From NCBI GenBank assembly GCA_963691655.1, contig OY829327.1, forward strand, positions 53,518,079 to 53,582,078: a stretch of 64,000 nt of DNA, read 5' to 3'. Positions 48,672-61,128 of this stretch are shown here, one piece after another. Below the pieces are notes generated by a model, which searched no databases, was not told the origin of the DNA, and worked only from the letters and a program-made list of their open reading frames with translations. The position numbers were made by a program, and so were the translations under genes. Within the stretch, counting starts at the first letter, position 1, and every line of letters starts with the position of its first letter. Origin of the DNA: Toxonevra muliebris. Its lineage: Eukaryota > Arthropoda > Insecta > Diptera > Pallopteridae.

Positions 48672-50279
48672 ATGATATAAATTCAGAAAACAGTTTTAAA
48701 GTGTATAACCTTACTCCCCTTTATATTTATTTTGTAGCTTATACTTTAAATTTTAAGTTAAGTAATACATCTCGTTTTATTGTTTTGTTTTCAATCTATT
48801 TTCGACAATATTACTTAGCTGTTTTTTAAATACTGCAAAAAATGTAAACAAAATAAATTTTAATGGAATTGTGAAATTTTTTAGAAAAATCTGTCTTTTG
48901 TGTCGTTTATGCCGTGAACAGGCAAAACGAATACGTGAATTCTGAATTTTAAAAAGTTTATAAAGAACACTTTATTTGCGTATGATATATCATATGTAAA
49001 TGTTAATGGGTTAAGCTGGCTACTTGTTCTTTGCAATATTATCGATGTACTGCCAAAGTTAAACTAGCTTATTTTTAGTCTTTGTATGAATGTTAATGTT
49101 CTAGAACAGCATGTCGAACGAGTAGAATGCGGGCACCAGAGCATAAAAAACTTCGCATGTATAGAGTTCATTTCCATAAAAGAAGTCATCATCATTGTGC
49201 ATGTATAGGTGACCATCGTTAGTCCAAAACCACCATAAATTATTGAAATTTTTATTAAGAACCATACGAATTGCTTGCATAAAATATTCGATCCTCTGCA
49301 ACCCCTAACAGTTAGAACGAGGCCCAATTCTATTACAAGTCTAATGCTATACATATCTTCGAAATATATCTGAAGCAACATATAAAACCAATTAAGCATC
49401 ATGGCGTTTTTTAAGTAGAAATATTTACAACAATTTTTCCCTCACACATTCACAAAGTTCATGGTAAGAAAGAATGACTTCGTGGTTTTATTTTATGGCT
49501 TGCCTCAGCGTAAAAGCATATAACCATGTATATCTACTTAATGGCTTAATTATGTGAATGTTGCATAAACATTTAAATGGATACGTATCTCCTCGCCCGC
49601 ACATTGCTACTATCCCTGAACATGTTTTGGTTCCTTCTCCGCTAACAATATTGCGTTATCCTTCTGCGAGTACTGCAACATTAAAGCTTAAACGCCTGCA
49701 TTTACCCCCACATTATTTCGGGGTATTATTGTATTATTATAGCTTTTGATTGTCTTTTGCTCTACATTGATTTTATGTCAAAAGTTTTAGCGAGCAAATT
49801 ATTTTCCCACACTTTCTTAAGCTTCGTGAGATCCTTAAAACTTTTAGTAAAATCGAATTTTATTATTTATGATTAGAGTTTTATTCCATTTTTTGTTTTG
49901 TGTGTGGCATTGACATTTATGTGATTTTTCGCTTTTCTTTTTTTCATTCTTTTTTTTTTTATTTACTTATTTTACGATAATTGGCAAAAAAACAGACACA
50001 ATTCCATTGTTAGACTGTAACGAAAGGTGCAAATTTTTCGCATTCTCTACGAAGTTAAATTTTTACGGTTCGATGAGCTTAACGTTTAATGGTTACATTT
50101 GCCTTAAACACTTAGTTTGATTCACGTTTATGAGGAGTCTTGTTTTGTTCCAGTTTCTGTTTAATTTCGTAAGTCTTCAAATGAAATCAAACCTCCAAGA
50201 GTAAAAAAATGCCAATGAAAAGCTTTTCTCTTCGCCGTTCGGATTCGCCATAAAACTGTGTATAAATTTAACTCACACA
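48672..50279. other. Spacer with one coding-like minus-strand unit
   Basis: AT-rich apart from the unidentified frame at 49101-49301. Nothing else recognised. Confidence 0.55.
49101..49301 (-). pseudogene. Unidentified coding-like fragment, 66 codons, multicopy
   Basis: The minus-strand frame starts MQRIEYFMQAIRMVLNKNFN, continues WWFWTNDGHLYMHNDDDFFY and ends PAFYSFDMLF. The composition (rich in Trp, Phe, Tyr, Asp) is unlike random AT-rich DNA, and a diverged copy with stops lies at 34690-34850. Recurrence suggests a transposon or gene-family fragment. I do not recognise the protein and infer no function. Confidence 0.35.
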
Positions 50280-50810
50280 ACATGAATGGATTCGAAAAGT
50301 TCAACCTTGGCCCTCCAGAGGCTGTTGTGCCATAATAGTAGTATGTCTGTCAAAAAACAGTTGCTGTTAGTCATAGGTAAAGCAGCCTGACTTCGAGCAT
50401 TTAAACATCTTCTTATCAATACACTACCAGTGGATTGGAAATCCATCAAAAAAGCATGAATAACTCGTGACATTATGACTGAGTGAATGGCTGCAACAGT
50501 TCAACAGGAAAATGAGATCTCAGAAACCTAAAATTCTCTTGTCCTTGGATAATGGGGCATCTCATCCTAGGGAATTAAATCAAAATGGCTTTTGACGAAT
50601 TTTTAAAAGTTGATGAAAATCTCTACACTGAAGATAACTGTATTGAAATGTTGAAACGAAGCGATATAATTGATATAGTGAGTCTGAAGACGAGTTTGAT
50701 GTACAAATAACTGATCCTATAACTTCGTATGATGAAACATTGAAACAAATTGCCCGTTTGAAGCATTTTGCAAGAGATGACTTTGTACACCGAGTAAAAA
50801 AACTGTGATT
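50280..50810 (+). mobile_element. pogo/Tigger-type transposase relic
   Basis: Shifting frames read LPVDWKSIKKA, WLQQFNRKMRSQKPKILLSL, DNGASHPRELNQ (catalytic-region DN.PSHP-like block), FDEFLKVDENLYTEDN and SEDEFDVQITDPITSYDETL. This is the order of the catalytic and C-terminal part of pogo/Tigger transposases. Stops and frameshifts are present. TIRs not found. Confidence 0.7.
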
Positions 50811-50883
50811 TTAACAGTTCATCGCTATTGTTAAGAAAATCTGTCCCAACTTTTGCTTAGTTTTTTATGCATGGTGGGATATA

Positions 50884-52484
50884 CACTTGTGGCCACATAA
50901 TTAAGTCACTAGAACAATATTTTATGCTGAGTTCGAAAAATATTTTGCATTAGTAGTCCAAGAATTTTTTATAATGTCATTTAGCGGTACCATTAGTAGC
51001 CTTAAAAAATATTAAGAGTAATTACAAAAGAGTGACGTATTTTGCGGGCAGTCGGCAATTGTGTGTGAAGGAGTAAGATTAAAAGTGGACGTATAATTAA
51101 GTGATTTTATATTCTTTCGCAATCGACTTGACTAAGTGCACTTAAATTCCGTAAAACCAATCAAATTGATCATTTACACATTTCTGTATACTTTAGTTGA
51201 ACAATTGTTTTTTTTTTGGTTGTGATGGGCAAAAATAAGAGTTCCACTCCCTCGAAGAGGGAGTTCATTTGGAAAACTATCCAGAACCTTGGGATTATTG
51301 CAAAGGTCATGGAAGAGCTAGCTTTTTTATGTGGAAAAATGGTCAATGAGATAAGATACTACAAAAAATTCAAATCATTTCACAATTTGCAACGCAAAAA
51401 AACACTTAAAACGTCTCCAGCTGAAGATAAGTACTTAATTAGGCTCAGCAAAATGAACGATTTCTTAACTTTCACCAAACTAAGATCACAAATGGACTTA
51501 GATTATAATTCAAAATATCAGCCAGAACTATAAGCAAGCGATTAAACGAAAAAAAAATATTTGGACATAAATCCAAAAAAAAATATTGCGCAGCGTATTC
51601 AGTTCGCTAAACGATATCTCCACTAGTACCAGCATTTTTGGAAAACGATTGTTTGGAGCGATGAATCCAAATTAAATGTGTTTGGGATCGATGCACGGCT
51701 CTTTGTTAGGCATCCATCAAATACTGAGCTGGATCCAAAATTTACTAAAAAAAAACTGTAAAACATGGGCCCTTGTGTATTGTTTTGGTGGTGTTTCACT
51801 TCATATGGAGTTAGTCCAGTTGCTTAAATCGAAAGCAAAATTACTCAAGAAAAGTACAAAGGCATCCTTAAAAATCATCTTCTTCGAGGCTACGGTGAAA
51901 ATTTACCTTTGGGTTGGATCTTTCAGCATGATAACGACCCGAAACACACATATCGGGTCGATAAGTCTTGGTTAAATGAAAACAAAATAAAAATTCTCGA
52001 GTGGCCAGCCCAAAGTCCATATTTCAACCATATAGAAAATCTATAGAGTATTTTAAAAAGGGTCGTGGCAGCGCAAAAACCTACAAATAAGGTTTCCTTA
52101 TGGGCTATCACTAAAAAGGAATAGAATCAAAGTACTGCTGCCCAATGCTCTGGTACTAGTCGAAGAGATGTACAGAAATTATCAGGCTTTCCACAAAGTA
52201 TTAACAGTACCGAAGAAAAAATTTCAGTTAAAAATTAAAAATCATCAAACTTACTATTTTTAAATATTTTTGTTTTGCATGTGACTTAATTATATGACCA
52301 CAAATTACACCATAGACATACGATAATTTGGAAAAATTTTACATATTTGACACTATAACTGTTTATTTCTTTTATAATTTTAAATATTGAACTGTTATTT
52401 ATTTATTTTACCGTTGGTTTTGTTCCTTTTCAATAGAAACTTTATTTTTTCTTAAAATTCCTCTGCTCATAATGTCCACAAGTG
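50884..52484 (+). mobile_element. Full-length degenerate Tc1-like element, 1.6 kb
   Basis: TIRs CACTTGTGGCCACATAATTA / inverse of CACTTGTGGACATTATGAGC end at 50884 and 52484, and TA flanks both. The N-terminal transposase frame opens at 51216 (105 codons). The catalytic part follows in other frames: VWSDESKLNVFG (first Asp), GWIFQHDNDPKHTYRV (second Asp) and LEWPAQSPYFNHIENL (Glu; DD34E-type spacing). At least three lesions. Confidence 0.85.
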
Positions 52485-52899
52485 TATGTTAAACCACCTG
52501 GAAAAGTTGAAATTACTTATAGTCATATAGTTAAACATTTTATTTGCAGTTTCTCATTCAGTTGTCAATGCTATAAACCAAAAAAAAAAATTCTGTGCAA
52601 CTAGAGTTTTTATTTTCTTTAAAATCGTGTGCCTCAAAGAGTTAAAAAACAGTAATTAGGGCTCGAACCATTAAAAGAGTATAACAAACAAAATTCGTTG
52701 GAAGGAAATCTGGTAAAGCGCGTTGTTCGGCAGTCATCATGCGAATGTTTTTCGGCCACAGGTTTGAGCCTGGGAAAAAGCAATTCAAGAGAAAATAATT
52801 TTAAACGATAAAAGTAAATAAAAAATAAATTGAACAAAAAATAAAAAAAAATTTTTTAGTTTTGAAATTTATTTAAAAAAAAAAAAATATTTAAAAGAA

Positions 52900-52965
52900 A
52901 TTTGTGGGATTTGAACCTTAGCTTGCTTGCGCACTAGACAACTAGGCTATAGCGTGAAGAATTTT
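52900..52965 (-). repeat. tRNA-like sequence, probable SINE head
   Basis: On the minus strand, TAGCCTAGTTGTCTAGTGCG resembles box A and AGGTTCAAATCCCA is a near-perfect box B. The arms do not fold into a complete tRNA by eye, so a tRNA-derived SINE remnant is more likely than a functional tRNA gene. Confidence 0.45.
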
Positions 52966-53884
52966 GGCAGTTACTATTTTGTAGTGTTGTTTTTCAAAGC
53001 AACAGCACATTGTCTGTTAATATTCAACAGCTTAAGTTGAACCAATCCAATAAATAAATTATTTCAATAACAGTAAACTGGTTCTCCATTAATTTTAATA
53101 AAATGTATAATACAATGATATATGTATACATATAAATAAAGAATAATTTATTTTTATTTCTTTAACTACTATAAAGCATTTAACATAAAACAAATTTGTA
53201 CCTTCCTCATAAGCGGATATTTCCCATAAACGGACAACAACACTGCGATGGTGGATGTCCTGTTATGGGACGTAAATATTTCATTTGATAGATTTTGAAT
53301 AATGATTGGAATTTCCTCTGTGTGAAAATATGAACACGAATGAATACGAATCTGCTTACTGCATCAATCTAGATCTTGCAGCAAACTCATCATTTATTGT
53401 AAATATAAATTAAATTGAACTCAACTTTTAATAACAGTAAACAGCGGCTGCAACATGTGTAATAACTACATACAAGCCAAAGACCTCGATGTCAATACAA
53501 ATCAATAAACAAAAAAGCGAAACCACTATTAGATTAAAGCTAAAAACTAAAATCTTGAATCTTTTTAGCTTTTTTTGTTAAATTAAAAGGAAAAACTTTG
53601 TTCTTCTCATGTGTTGTTACAATATTTTACTAAAACATTCAACAAGAATCAAACTTTTCTAATTACCAATCAAAGATAACGAAGAAGCAGAAGAAAAACT
53701 TGGAACAAACTCAAATGTAAGTGAAATGAAGTAAAACAACAGAGACAAAGACAGACAACATGCTGCTAAAAGTCAAAGGACAAAGTTGTGCAGAAAAGTA
53801 TTTAAAAAGGGGGCGGGCGAATGTGGGCAAATGCCACAAAATATATTTCGAGCAAAACAAGAAAAACCATATTTATTTATATGT

Positions 53885-53912
53885 ATACATATATATATAT
53901 ATATATATGTAT
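53885..53912. repeat. (AT)n microsatellite
   Basis: About ten uninterrupted AT units, flanked by ATGTATAC-type sequence. Confidence 0.8.
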
Positions 53913-54560
53913 GTGTATAATGAAATAGTGGCTTTCGAGCGCTAAAGTGCACACAAGGTTAATTAGTTGCAGCAACTTTGCTGTAGTAATAAAGCAAATC
54001 AATAAGCTGTTAGGTTGCTGGTTGGTGTTGTCTGGTTGCAGCACGAACGGACGACGCGACTTCGGTCGAAAAAGGGCAAATTGAGCAAATAGAATGATGA
54101 TTGCAACCTTTTAAACTTTCAGTGTGTAGAGTAACACTTCCATCTCCATCTCATAATAAACACAATAAGGATGAGAACTATGAAAATGATTTCAATCATT
54201 TTAGAGAGTTGCAAGTGTATGATTAGTAAGTGGGTGGCAAGTGTCAAGGATATAGATTTAGCTGGAAGTGCTGTATCAATAAACTAATTAGTTATAAATT
54301 TAATTCATGCAGTGTCAAAGGATATTGACATTGGTGTTTAAATCAATAACACTAATAACAACCACAAGTAACACCGAAGAAATCCATTTCTTATATTTAT
54401 TACAAATTGTAAGATGCCAGAAAAAATTTACTGCACATAATAAAAACTAAGGAGATAAATTGTGTTCGAGAAGAAAAAACCTGCAAAGTGAAGTGAATAT
54501 TCTGGAGCTACATAGATTACAAGCATTTTTCCTCTTGATGATTACACAAATAGTGTAGAA

Positions 54561-54957
54561 CTAGTCGGTAAGGCCCCAGTAACTGGGGCTATTTTTTTGC
54601 GGAAGAAATCTCTTTATGAAAAAACAAATGTCAAAAGAGAACCAAACTACTCGTTGGTATTTTTTGTGTATGCAGATAATTCGTTAGATAATTCTGAGAA
54701 ATGCCGTTACTCATGTCTTCTCTCTCTCATTTTCTATTTACTCCCGCTTAAGCAATGATTTTTTCAATGATGAATGCAATGCTTTGTTCAATGAGCGAAT
54801 TTTAAAAAACGTCCGATGCTAATATTTTGGAATTGGCTTAATCGATTTTAAATTTGATAATTTTCGGCTAAGCTCTTTAAATTGATATATAATATGATAT
54901 CGTAGCACTTCTCTATCTTCTGGAATAAAATTGTAGTTACACTAATAAATGTATAGA
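54561..54957 (-). mobile_element. Short non-autonomous Helitron, copy B (inverse of copy A)
   Basis: On the minus strand it starts at 54957 with TCTATACATTTATTAGTG after A, and ends at 54561 with the GCCCCAGTTACTGGGGC hairpin, the spacer CTTACCGA and CTAG before T. It matches copy A over nearly its whole length, with small indels. Length 397 bp, no coding. Confidence 0.8.
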
Positions 54958-57114
54958 TACCGGATAGGTATTTTTTAGCTTCCAAAACTGTTGTAAGAAA
55001 AATTCTCTCAGTGAGTTATAAAAGTTAAGCACACAATGCGAAGTGTCCGCCCTGTTCAGTTTATTATTACTATTTATATCAACTCGCTTTCAATGGTGTC
55101 TGTCTGTCTGTCTGTTTGGGTGAAATTTTACAATCGATTTTAAACTAACTTCCCGATGAGCTAGAACATAGTTCAGAACTGGATGACAATGCAATGTAAA
55201 ATATCTAAAATATATAGGGCAGACTGGAGTATTGTGGACCGCATTTTCATTTTGGCTAAAAACTCGCAAAAAAATAACATTTTCTGAAAATTTTAAAGCT
55301 TGAATTTGTAGTACGAGAAATAAGCGCTCTTTGGGTTGCAGCAGTTCGGTCAAATTGTATCAAATTGCAGTTCTTTTAGATTTTTTTTTTACAAAGAATG
55401 AAAACGACATATTCTACGAATATTAGAAGGATTTTTCAATACGATACATATTTATCGAATTAGAGCGTCTCGAACGCACCTACCTTGCACGCGCTGAGGG
55501 ACGCTCAGGTGACAGTAGTGATGATTCGATACAAGTAAAAACTCGATACTTTTCATTCGATTCCAGTACTAAACTAAACGTATAGCAAAAATATTATTTT
55601 CTTTTATTTTAAAGGCACCCGTGGGTAAATTTAGATTATACGAAAGTTTGCTTTGAATTATATCAAATTAAGACAAAATTTGTAGAAATTGGATTATGAT
55701 AGCTAAAATATGAAATAAATACTTTTGATTCAACATTCTTTAGATGCTCCGCATTTGGTTGTTACTTCTCTCGGTTGACTCTTACAAAATTCTTTTAGTT
55801 CCTTTTAAATATAAGGGGAACAGAGTATCATAGAGTATATGAGCAGACGCTGAGAGAGCTGACATAGTGATCGGACTTTTCTGATATGAAGAATTTTTAT
55901 GTATGAGAATGAGGGACCCATGCAATACAAGCTCCGAATTCGGCTCTCTAAAAAAAAAAATACAATAATGGGTAATTGAAAAGATTGAGAATTGAAAAAG
56001 GAAAAATGGCAATCATTTGCGCGAAAAACATTTAAATCTCTCAAAGGCTGCATTGCCTTGTTGGGTGAATAAGAAAGTGCTTCTCTTTTCTTTTCTTTTT
56101 TTTGGAGTCCTGCTTTTTAATGTAGAAAAATTCATTTCTAACAAATTAAATTTTCCTAAATTTCAAAAATAAATCAAAGCCAATATAAAATATAAAATTT
56201 GTTTTCGTTTAAACTACAATTTTACTAGTGCGTTCGCTACTCAGTTGAATATTGTTTTCTGTGTGTGTTAGCTTTTTGATAAAACAAAAACAAAAAACGA
56301 TGAGATTGTGGAGTTTATTCATTATTTGTCTTCTTTGCCTTGCTTGTGGAAACATCACAGAAATCACATACATTTTTAGACCTTGTTCGTTTATTTGATT
56401 CATGTCAGCTCCGTTGGGAGTAAACCACTGTACGTGGTGATCATGTGGTCATTTATCAAATGTTTTCACGAGTATTCCATGAAATTTAATATTTTAGTTT
56501 TTCTCAACTATTATAAAGGAAAATATTAAATAGAAAATGTGGAGGCAGAAAATTGTTAAGGGTGCCTCACAGACTATTAAAGAGAGAGAGAAAGAGAGAA
56601 GGACAAGCCGAGTATGTAGAAAACTGTTAAAATAACAAAAAACTGGAAACCAACCAAATGCAAATAGTTATTTAAAAAGAGAAACAAACGAGAAAAATAG
56701 AGAGAGAGCAATTTGAAATTTGTTTACATTGCAAATAAAAACTTGCATGCGATAAAAAATGTATTTTTATTAGCTTGAATGCGTTGTGGATCTCGACAAC
56801 AATAATCAAATTAATTACGCAAATAATGCACCGGACTTATTAAAATTCTGCGAAGTGCAGCAAAATATTTCGATTTACCTACAGCAAAGTGTGCTGGGAA
56901 CAAATTTTAATTATAATAAAAAATAGTTCTAAGAAAAATTTAACAACAATTGAATGCTTTTGAAATTGGCATTTTGTATTTATAATTTTACTTTGTAGAA
57001 AATGACGCTTACAGCTCATAAAGAAACGGATGCTAATGGCAAGATGAACATAAACAAAGGGGCGTACCCACTTTGCTGGTGTGAAAACGGTATGTTTCGA
57101 AAGCATGCAATTTT
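54958..57114. other. Spacer, no recognised gene
   Basis: Contains short CTGTCTGT and GAGAGA runs and a small GATAC-type repeat block near 55530-55560. Minus-strand ORFs here show no family features. Confidence 0.55.
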
Positions 57115-57334
57115 GTTGTGAAAAAATTAGTGGGTAGCGCACTAGGTTCGATACGCGTCTTGGTCTGGTGATTAATTCTCTTATATTTACTATTGATATG
57201 AAGTGAATGAGAATTAGGGCAATACCACCGAGTAATAACATATTGCCACACCGCCGTTTGGAGCCAGCGTTAAACTATAGGACCAACCATTCTGGCCTAA
57301 ATGTGTCCCAGCTACTTCACCTAACCTAACCTAA
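57115..57334 (+). mobile_element. tRNA-derived SINE, copy 2
   Basis: Box A at about 57126-57140 (ATTAGTGGGTAGCGC) and box B at about 57145-57156 (GGTTCGATACGC) are followed by the body GTCTGGTGATTAATTCTC, shared in inverse with 36705-36966. It ends in CTAACCTAACCTAAC. Confidence 0.65.
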
Positions 57335-57573
57335 CAGAACAGTTATTCTCTAAATCCTCATACTACAGAGTATTAATTGAATTCAAAATGTAATTGTCGT
57401 AAATTTTGATACTAGTTTTTCATTATTCCCTTAATTTTCTCATGAATATCATTAAAAAAAATCATTTAAAAAGCATTCAGTCGAACTGAAAACTTTATAT
57501 TATTGTACTTACTAGCAGAATACTCAGAAAATAATATTTAGATATCGTTAGCTCAAAGGTCAAACTCATTAAG
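57335..57573. other. Short AT-rich spacer
   Basis: No recognised content between the SINE and the MITE. Confidence 0.6.
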
Positions 57574-58251
57574 TAAGGCTGATTTTACACAGTCAATGTT
57601 TTGCTGTCAATGTTTTCTGTTTTTACTCTTTTTTCGTCGTTTTGTTTGATGCCCTGTTACACTATCAGTTTTTTGCTGAGTGTTATTTTTTAATACTTTT
57701 ATCTGCAACTATGTTTTTTCAAGTAAAAAGTATTTAATTGTGTTTCGGAGTGAATGAAAATTTAACAATTGAAATGGAATTGGATGGAAAATAATTATAA
57801 TGACAATGTGAGATAATGTTGGTAGAAAAAGCATCAAATTATACAAAAAAAATTGCATTTATATATAAAAAACGCAGAAAAATAATCTTTAAAATTTGCG
57901 AACTATTGAAATATGTTTTTATAAAAATTATTAAGTAATTTTTTAAACAGCACTCATTTTCACAAACAAACAAAAGCTAAACAGCGCAAAGGGTGGCAAA
58001 GAAAAAAATTGTATTTATAAGTTAGTAAAAAGTATAATATTTTCCATAAAATATTAGTATTTTCCAGTAAAATACAACAGTGTATCTTCGGCATCCCCAT
58101 TTTATTTGAAGTGATGTAGGTTTTCTCCGTCATTCAAAAAAAAATTTTAAGTGAAATGTGTTCATCCTCTCTTTTGCTCAGTGTTCATTTTTCAAAGCAA
58201 CAACAATTTCATTGTTTGACAGCAAAACATTGATCGTGTAACATCGCCCTA
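57574..58251. repeat. MITE-like element with about 36-bp terminal inverted repeats
   Basis: The left end (GTCAATGTTTTGCTGTCAA at about 57592) is matched in inverse at about 58218-58233, with outer GGCTGATTTTACAC / GGGCGATGTTACAC. TA occurs at both edges. The 0.68-kb element has no coding capacity I can see. Confidence 0.65.
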
Positions 58252-58397
58252 ACGCATTTAAAAAACAGAGGAAATTAAGCTCTAAAATTTCTTTTTTTTT
58301 TTTAAAAAACTAATACTAAAACAACGCCATAAAGACTTTTTGCTGATTCTGTGTCAGAATCTGAAGAATACATTGTTTAAATTAGTTCTTCTTAATG

Positions 58398-59448
58398 CGA
58401 GGGCAAATTGATAAATCAGTGTCTTTTTGAATAAAAAAGCGGTTTGTTTTTCAACTCCTTTTCGCTCGATTTAGTCCAGCTATTTTGCAATTTATTCATT
58501 TCAAATAATAGGTTTTCTCAATGTCGTCAAAATAGGCGTTTGTTTCAGTGATAGCCTCTTCATTCGACCCAAATCTCTTACCGCCGAGCCATTTCTTCAG
58601 GTATGGAAATTAGAAGTAGTCGAAGGGGGTAGATCTGGAGAATATGTTGGATGGGGTAGAAGTTCGTAGCATAATTCATGGATTTCTATCATGGTGACTA
58701 CACACGTGTGCGCCGGTGCGTTGTCATTGTTGAAGATAATTTTTTCGTCGTTTTTGGTTCAAATCAATAACGATTAACATTCGCCTGTGATCGTTTTAAC
58801 CTTTTCAAGGTAATCGATGGGAATGGCACCACGTGTATCCAAAAAATTATGGGTTCATGTTTCATCCACGGTGACGAAACGGCGCAAATCGTTCAGGTTG
58901 CGGTCGGACATCGCCAAACGCTTCATTGAAGTGATCACACAGTTGCGCTTATAGTCGAGTGTTAGCAATCGTGGCACTCACCGCGCGAATATCTTATTCA
59001 AGTCCAAATATTCATGTAAAGCCACCTCACGCACTTTCAGTCTCTGATCGTCTAATATCATTCCATGGATTTTATGGGCGATTTCTGGCGTGACTACCTC
59101 TTTTGGGCGACTTGAACGTTCGGCGTCACTTGTGCTGGTACGACCACAACGAAATTCAGTAAACTTCTCAACCATTGAAACTGATGGTGCAGAGCCCCCA
59201 TAGTAGCTTCCTTGGATGTGGTGATTGTTTTTTTACTCAAAAAATAATGAGCACACGAAATTAACTTTTGTCATTTTTGTCGATGAAGTTATCTGATTTC
59301 AATTGCTGTCAAACACAAACCAAATGATGCAGCTTGATCAAAATTTGACACTAGTCTATTAACAGATGATAGTTGACAGAAGCAGTATTGCATTTAAAGT
59401 TACTACGCGGGAAATTCAAAAAGTCACTGACTTATCAAACAGCCCTCG
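58398..59448 (-). mobile_element. Degenerate mariner element, copy 2
   Basis: The TIRs match copy 1 (CGAGGGC ... TTGATAARTCAGTG); TA follows at 59449-59450, and the left target is mutated. The minus-strand transposase N-terminal part is open at 59175-58978 (MVEKFTEFRCGRTSTSDAER, KEVVTPEIAHKIHGMILDD). The middle is deleted. Catalytic-end traces continue to the left TIR. Non-functional. Confidence 0.85.
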
Positions 59449-61128
59449 TACATATTGTTTTAAACTAAGAATCTGGGTTGTAGAAATCGAGTTTATGCCC
59501 AATATGAACTTAATGAGTTTTACCTCTCCAAGTTTGAACTTGTTTTGCCTAGAATAAAAATGGGAAATTATTATGTTTGCGTAAACACATATTTTAAAAA
59601 AAATGCATTTTAATCATATTCAGAAGTAATCATGTTATGTAATAAAGAAAAATTTGTGTGTAATTAACTGAATTATCAAGTTTCCACATGATAAACCAAA
59701 CGATAGCGTCATATTTTATTACATATGTAGAACGTGTGGACAGAATTTAGCTGGAAATTGTGACGGCAGACCACAGCTTCCCTCTTTGAGTAGTGACATT
59801 TATTACACTCGCATGTACCTACATCAACAGATACTTATATTTGTATGTAACTTAATTTGAGTATGGGATTTATGATTAAAGTCCTGAACGTACATTAAAA
59901 ATACTCGGAAACACACATTGAAAGCGTTGCTCTATACACATACATATATGTGTGTGTGTGTGTGAGCGTAGCAATGCACTATACATAGGTTTTTAACCAA
60001 TAACAAAAAGCTACGAGATTATTTTTAGTTGTTAGGTTACAGCTCATAGAGCTCACATGAAAAAATGACACAGGCAATAACAAAAACATTCACATAGAAG
60101 AGCAGAAGAACGGTATTGATGGAAAGCAGCAGGACAACCCGACCAAGTCGTCTCTGCATACATACATACAGTAATACGCAAAACAATGACACTGTAAACA
60201 ACGGCAATTAATAGAAACGAAGTCGTAAATTGCATTTTATTACGAACTTAACTAATAATAATAACAAACAACAGCAACAAGAATACCAGAATACTTACAC
60301 TACAGCAGCGTAATAACGTTTTGTATATACGGATACATATGTACATTTAGAAGCAGAGATATATGTATATGTAAACGTGCATGTACATATATCTTCATTC
60401 ATGGAATCTTATTGGCGTGGCATCATTTGAGAAAAAAAAGAACAATTTCTAAATTTAGTTCATTATTTATTTTTGTACTCTGCAAAATAGTGAGTGTAAT
60501 TTGAAGAAATCAACAAAATTCATTGGGGTTAGATTAATTTAAATTGATAAATTCAGGAAAGGAAAGATTAAATACACTACAAGCCAGAAAATTCGCATCC
60601 CGAACAACAAAATTAAAAGCAAAATGCATTAGTCGCTTTCGTGCTCAATGAATAATTGAACTGGCCGGATGGACACAAATTGGGCCAACAAATACAGATT
60701 TAAATTAAAAATGTGTCGAAACAGAATCACTGAATTAGGGAAAACTATGCAAAACGTATTTTGCCTTTCAGTGAAAACACTTTTGCAAGCAAAACACTCT
60801 TAGGCACGCATCTAAGCTAACTGATCAACTGAGACCTGGCCCAATGATCACATCATTTCTTAACCCATTTCGGCCTGCTGGTCGATTAATCGACAAGTCC
60901 CGTTTTATTATTATAAAGCAAAAAAAAAATTTTTACTTTTGCATTTGAATTATTTCCTTCTACAAGTCCAAAAAAAATTTCGCGAAAATCAACGCAACAT
61001 AAAACTTTGAAAATCATTTTTATCTTAATGGGATAAATTTTTTCCACTTGTAAAAATTCCAATGGAAACTGGTAGCAGGTCAAAATGAGTTAACTAACAG
61101 TAGAATCCAAATTTGAAGGGCACGGGAG
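59449..61128. other. Spacer with microsatellites
   Basis: AT-rich, with a (GT)n run at about 59949-59963, ATGTA-type repeats near 60340-60400, and a 14-bp palindrome GTCGATTAATCGAC at about 60882. No gene recognised. Confidence 0.55.

Larger units (their letters stand above)
52485..54560. other. Spacer with SINE-like relic and microsatellite
   Basis: Contains a tRNA-like unit (52900-52965), an (AT)n run at about 53888-53908, and imperfect inverted AGCGGATATTTCCCATAAAC sequence near 53213-53270 that may be a transposon-end relic. No gene. Confidence 0.5.

Noticed and set aside
53210..53275. Imperfect inverted sequence resembling pogo-like terminal repeats
   Set aside because: No second end, no transposase and no target duplication; too little to call an element.
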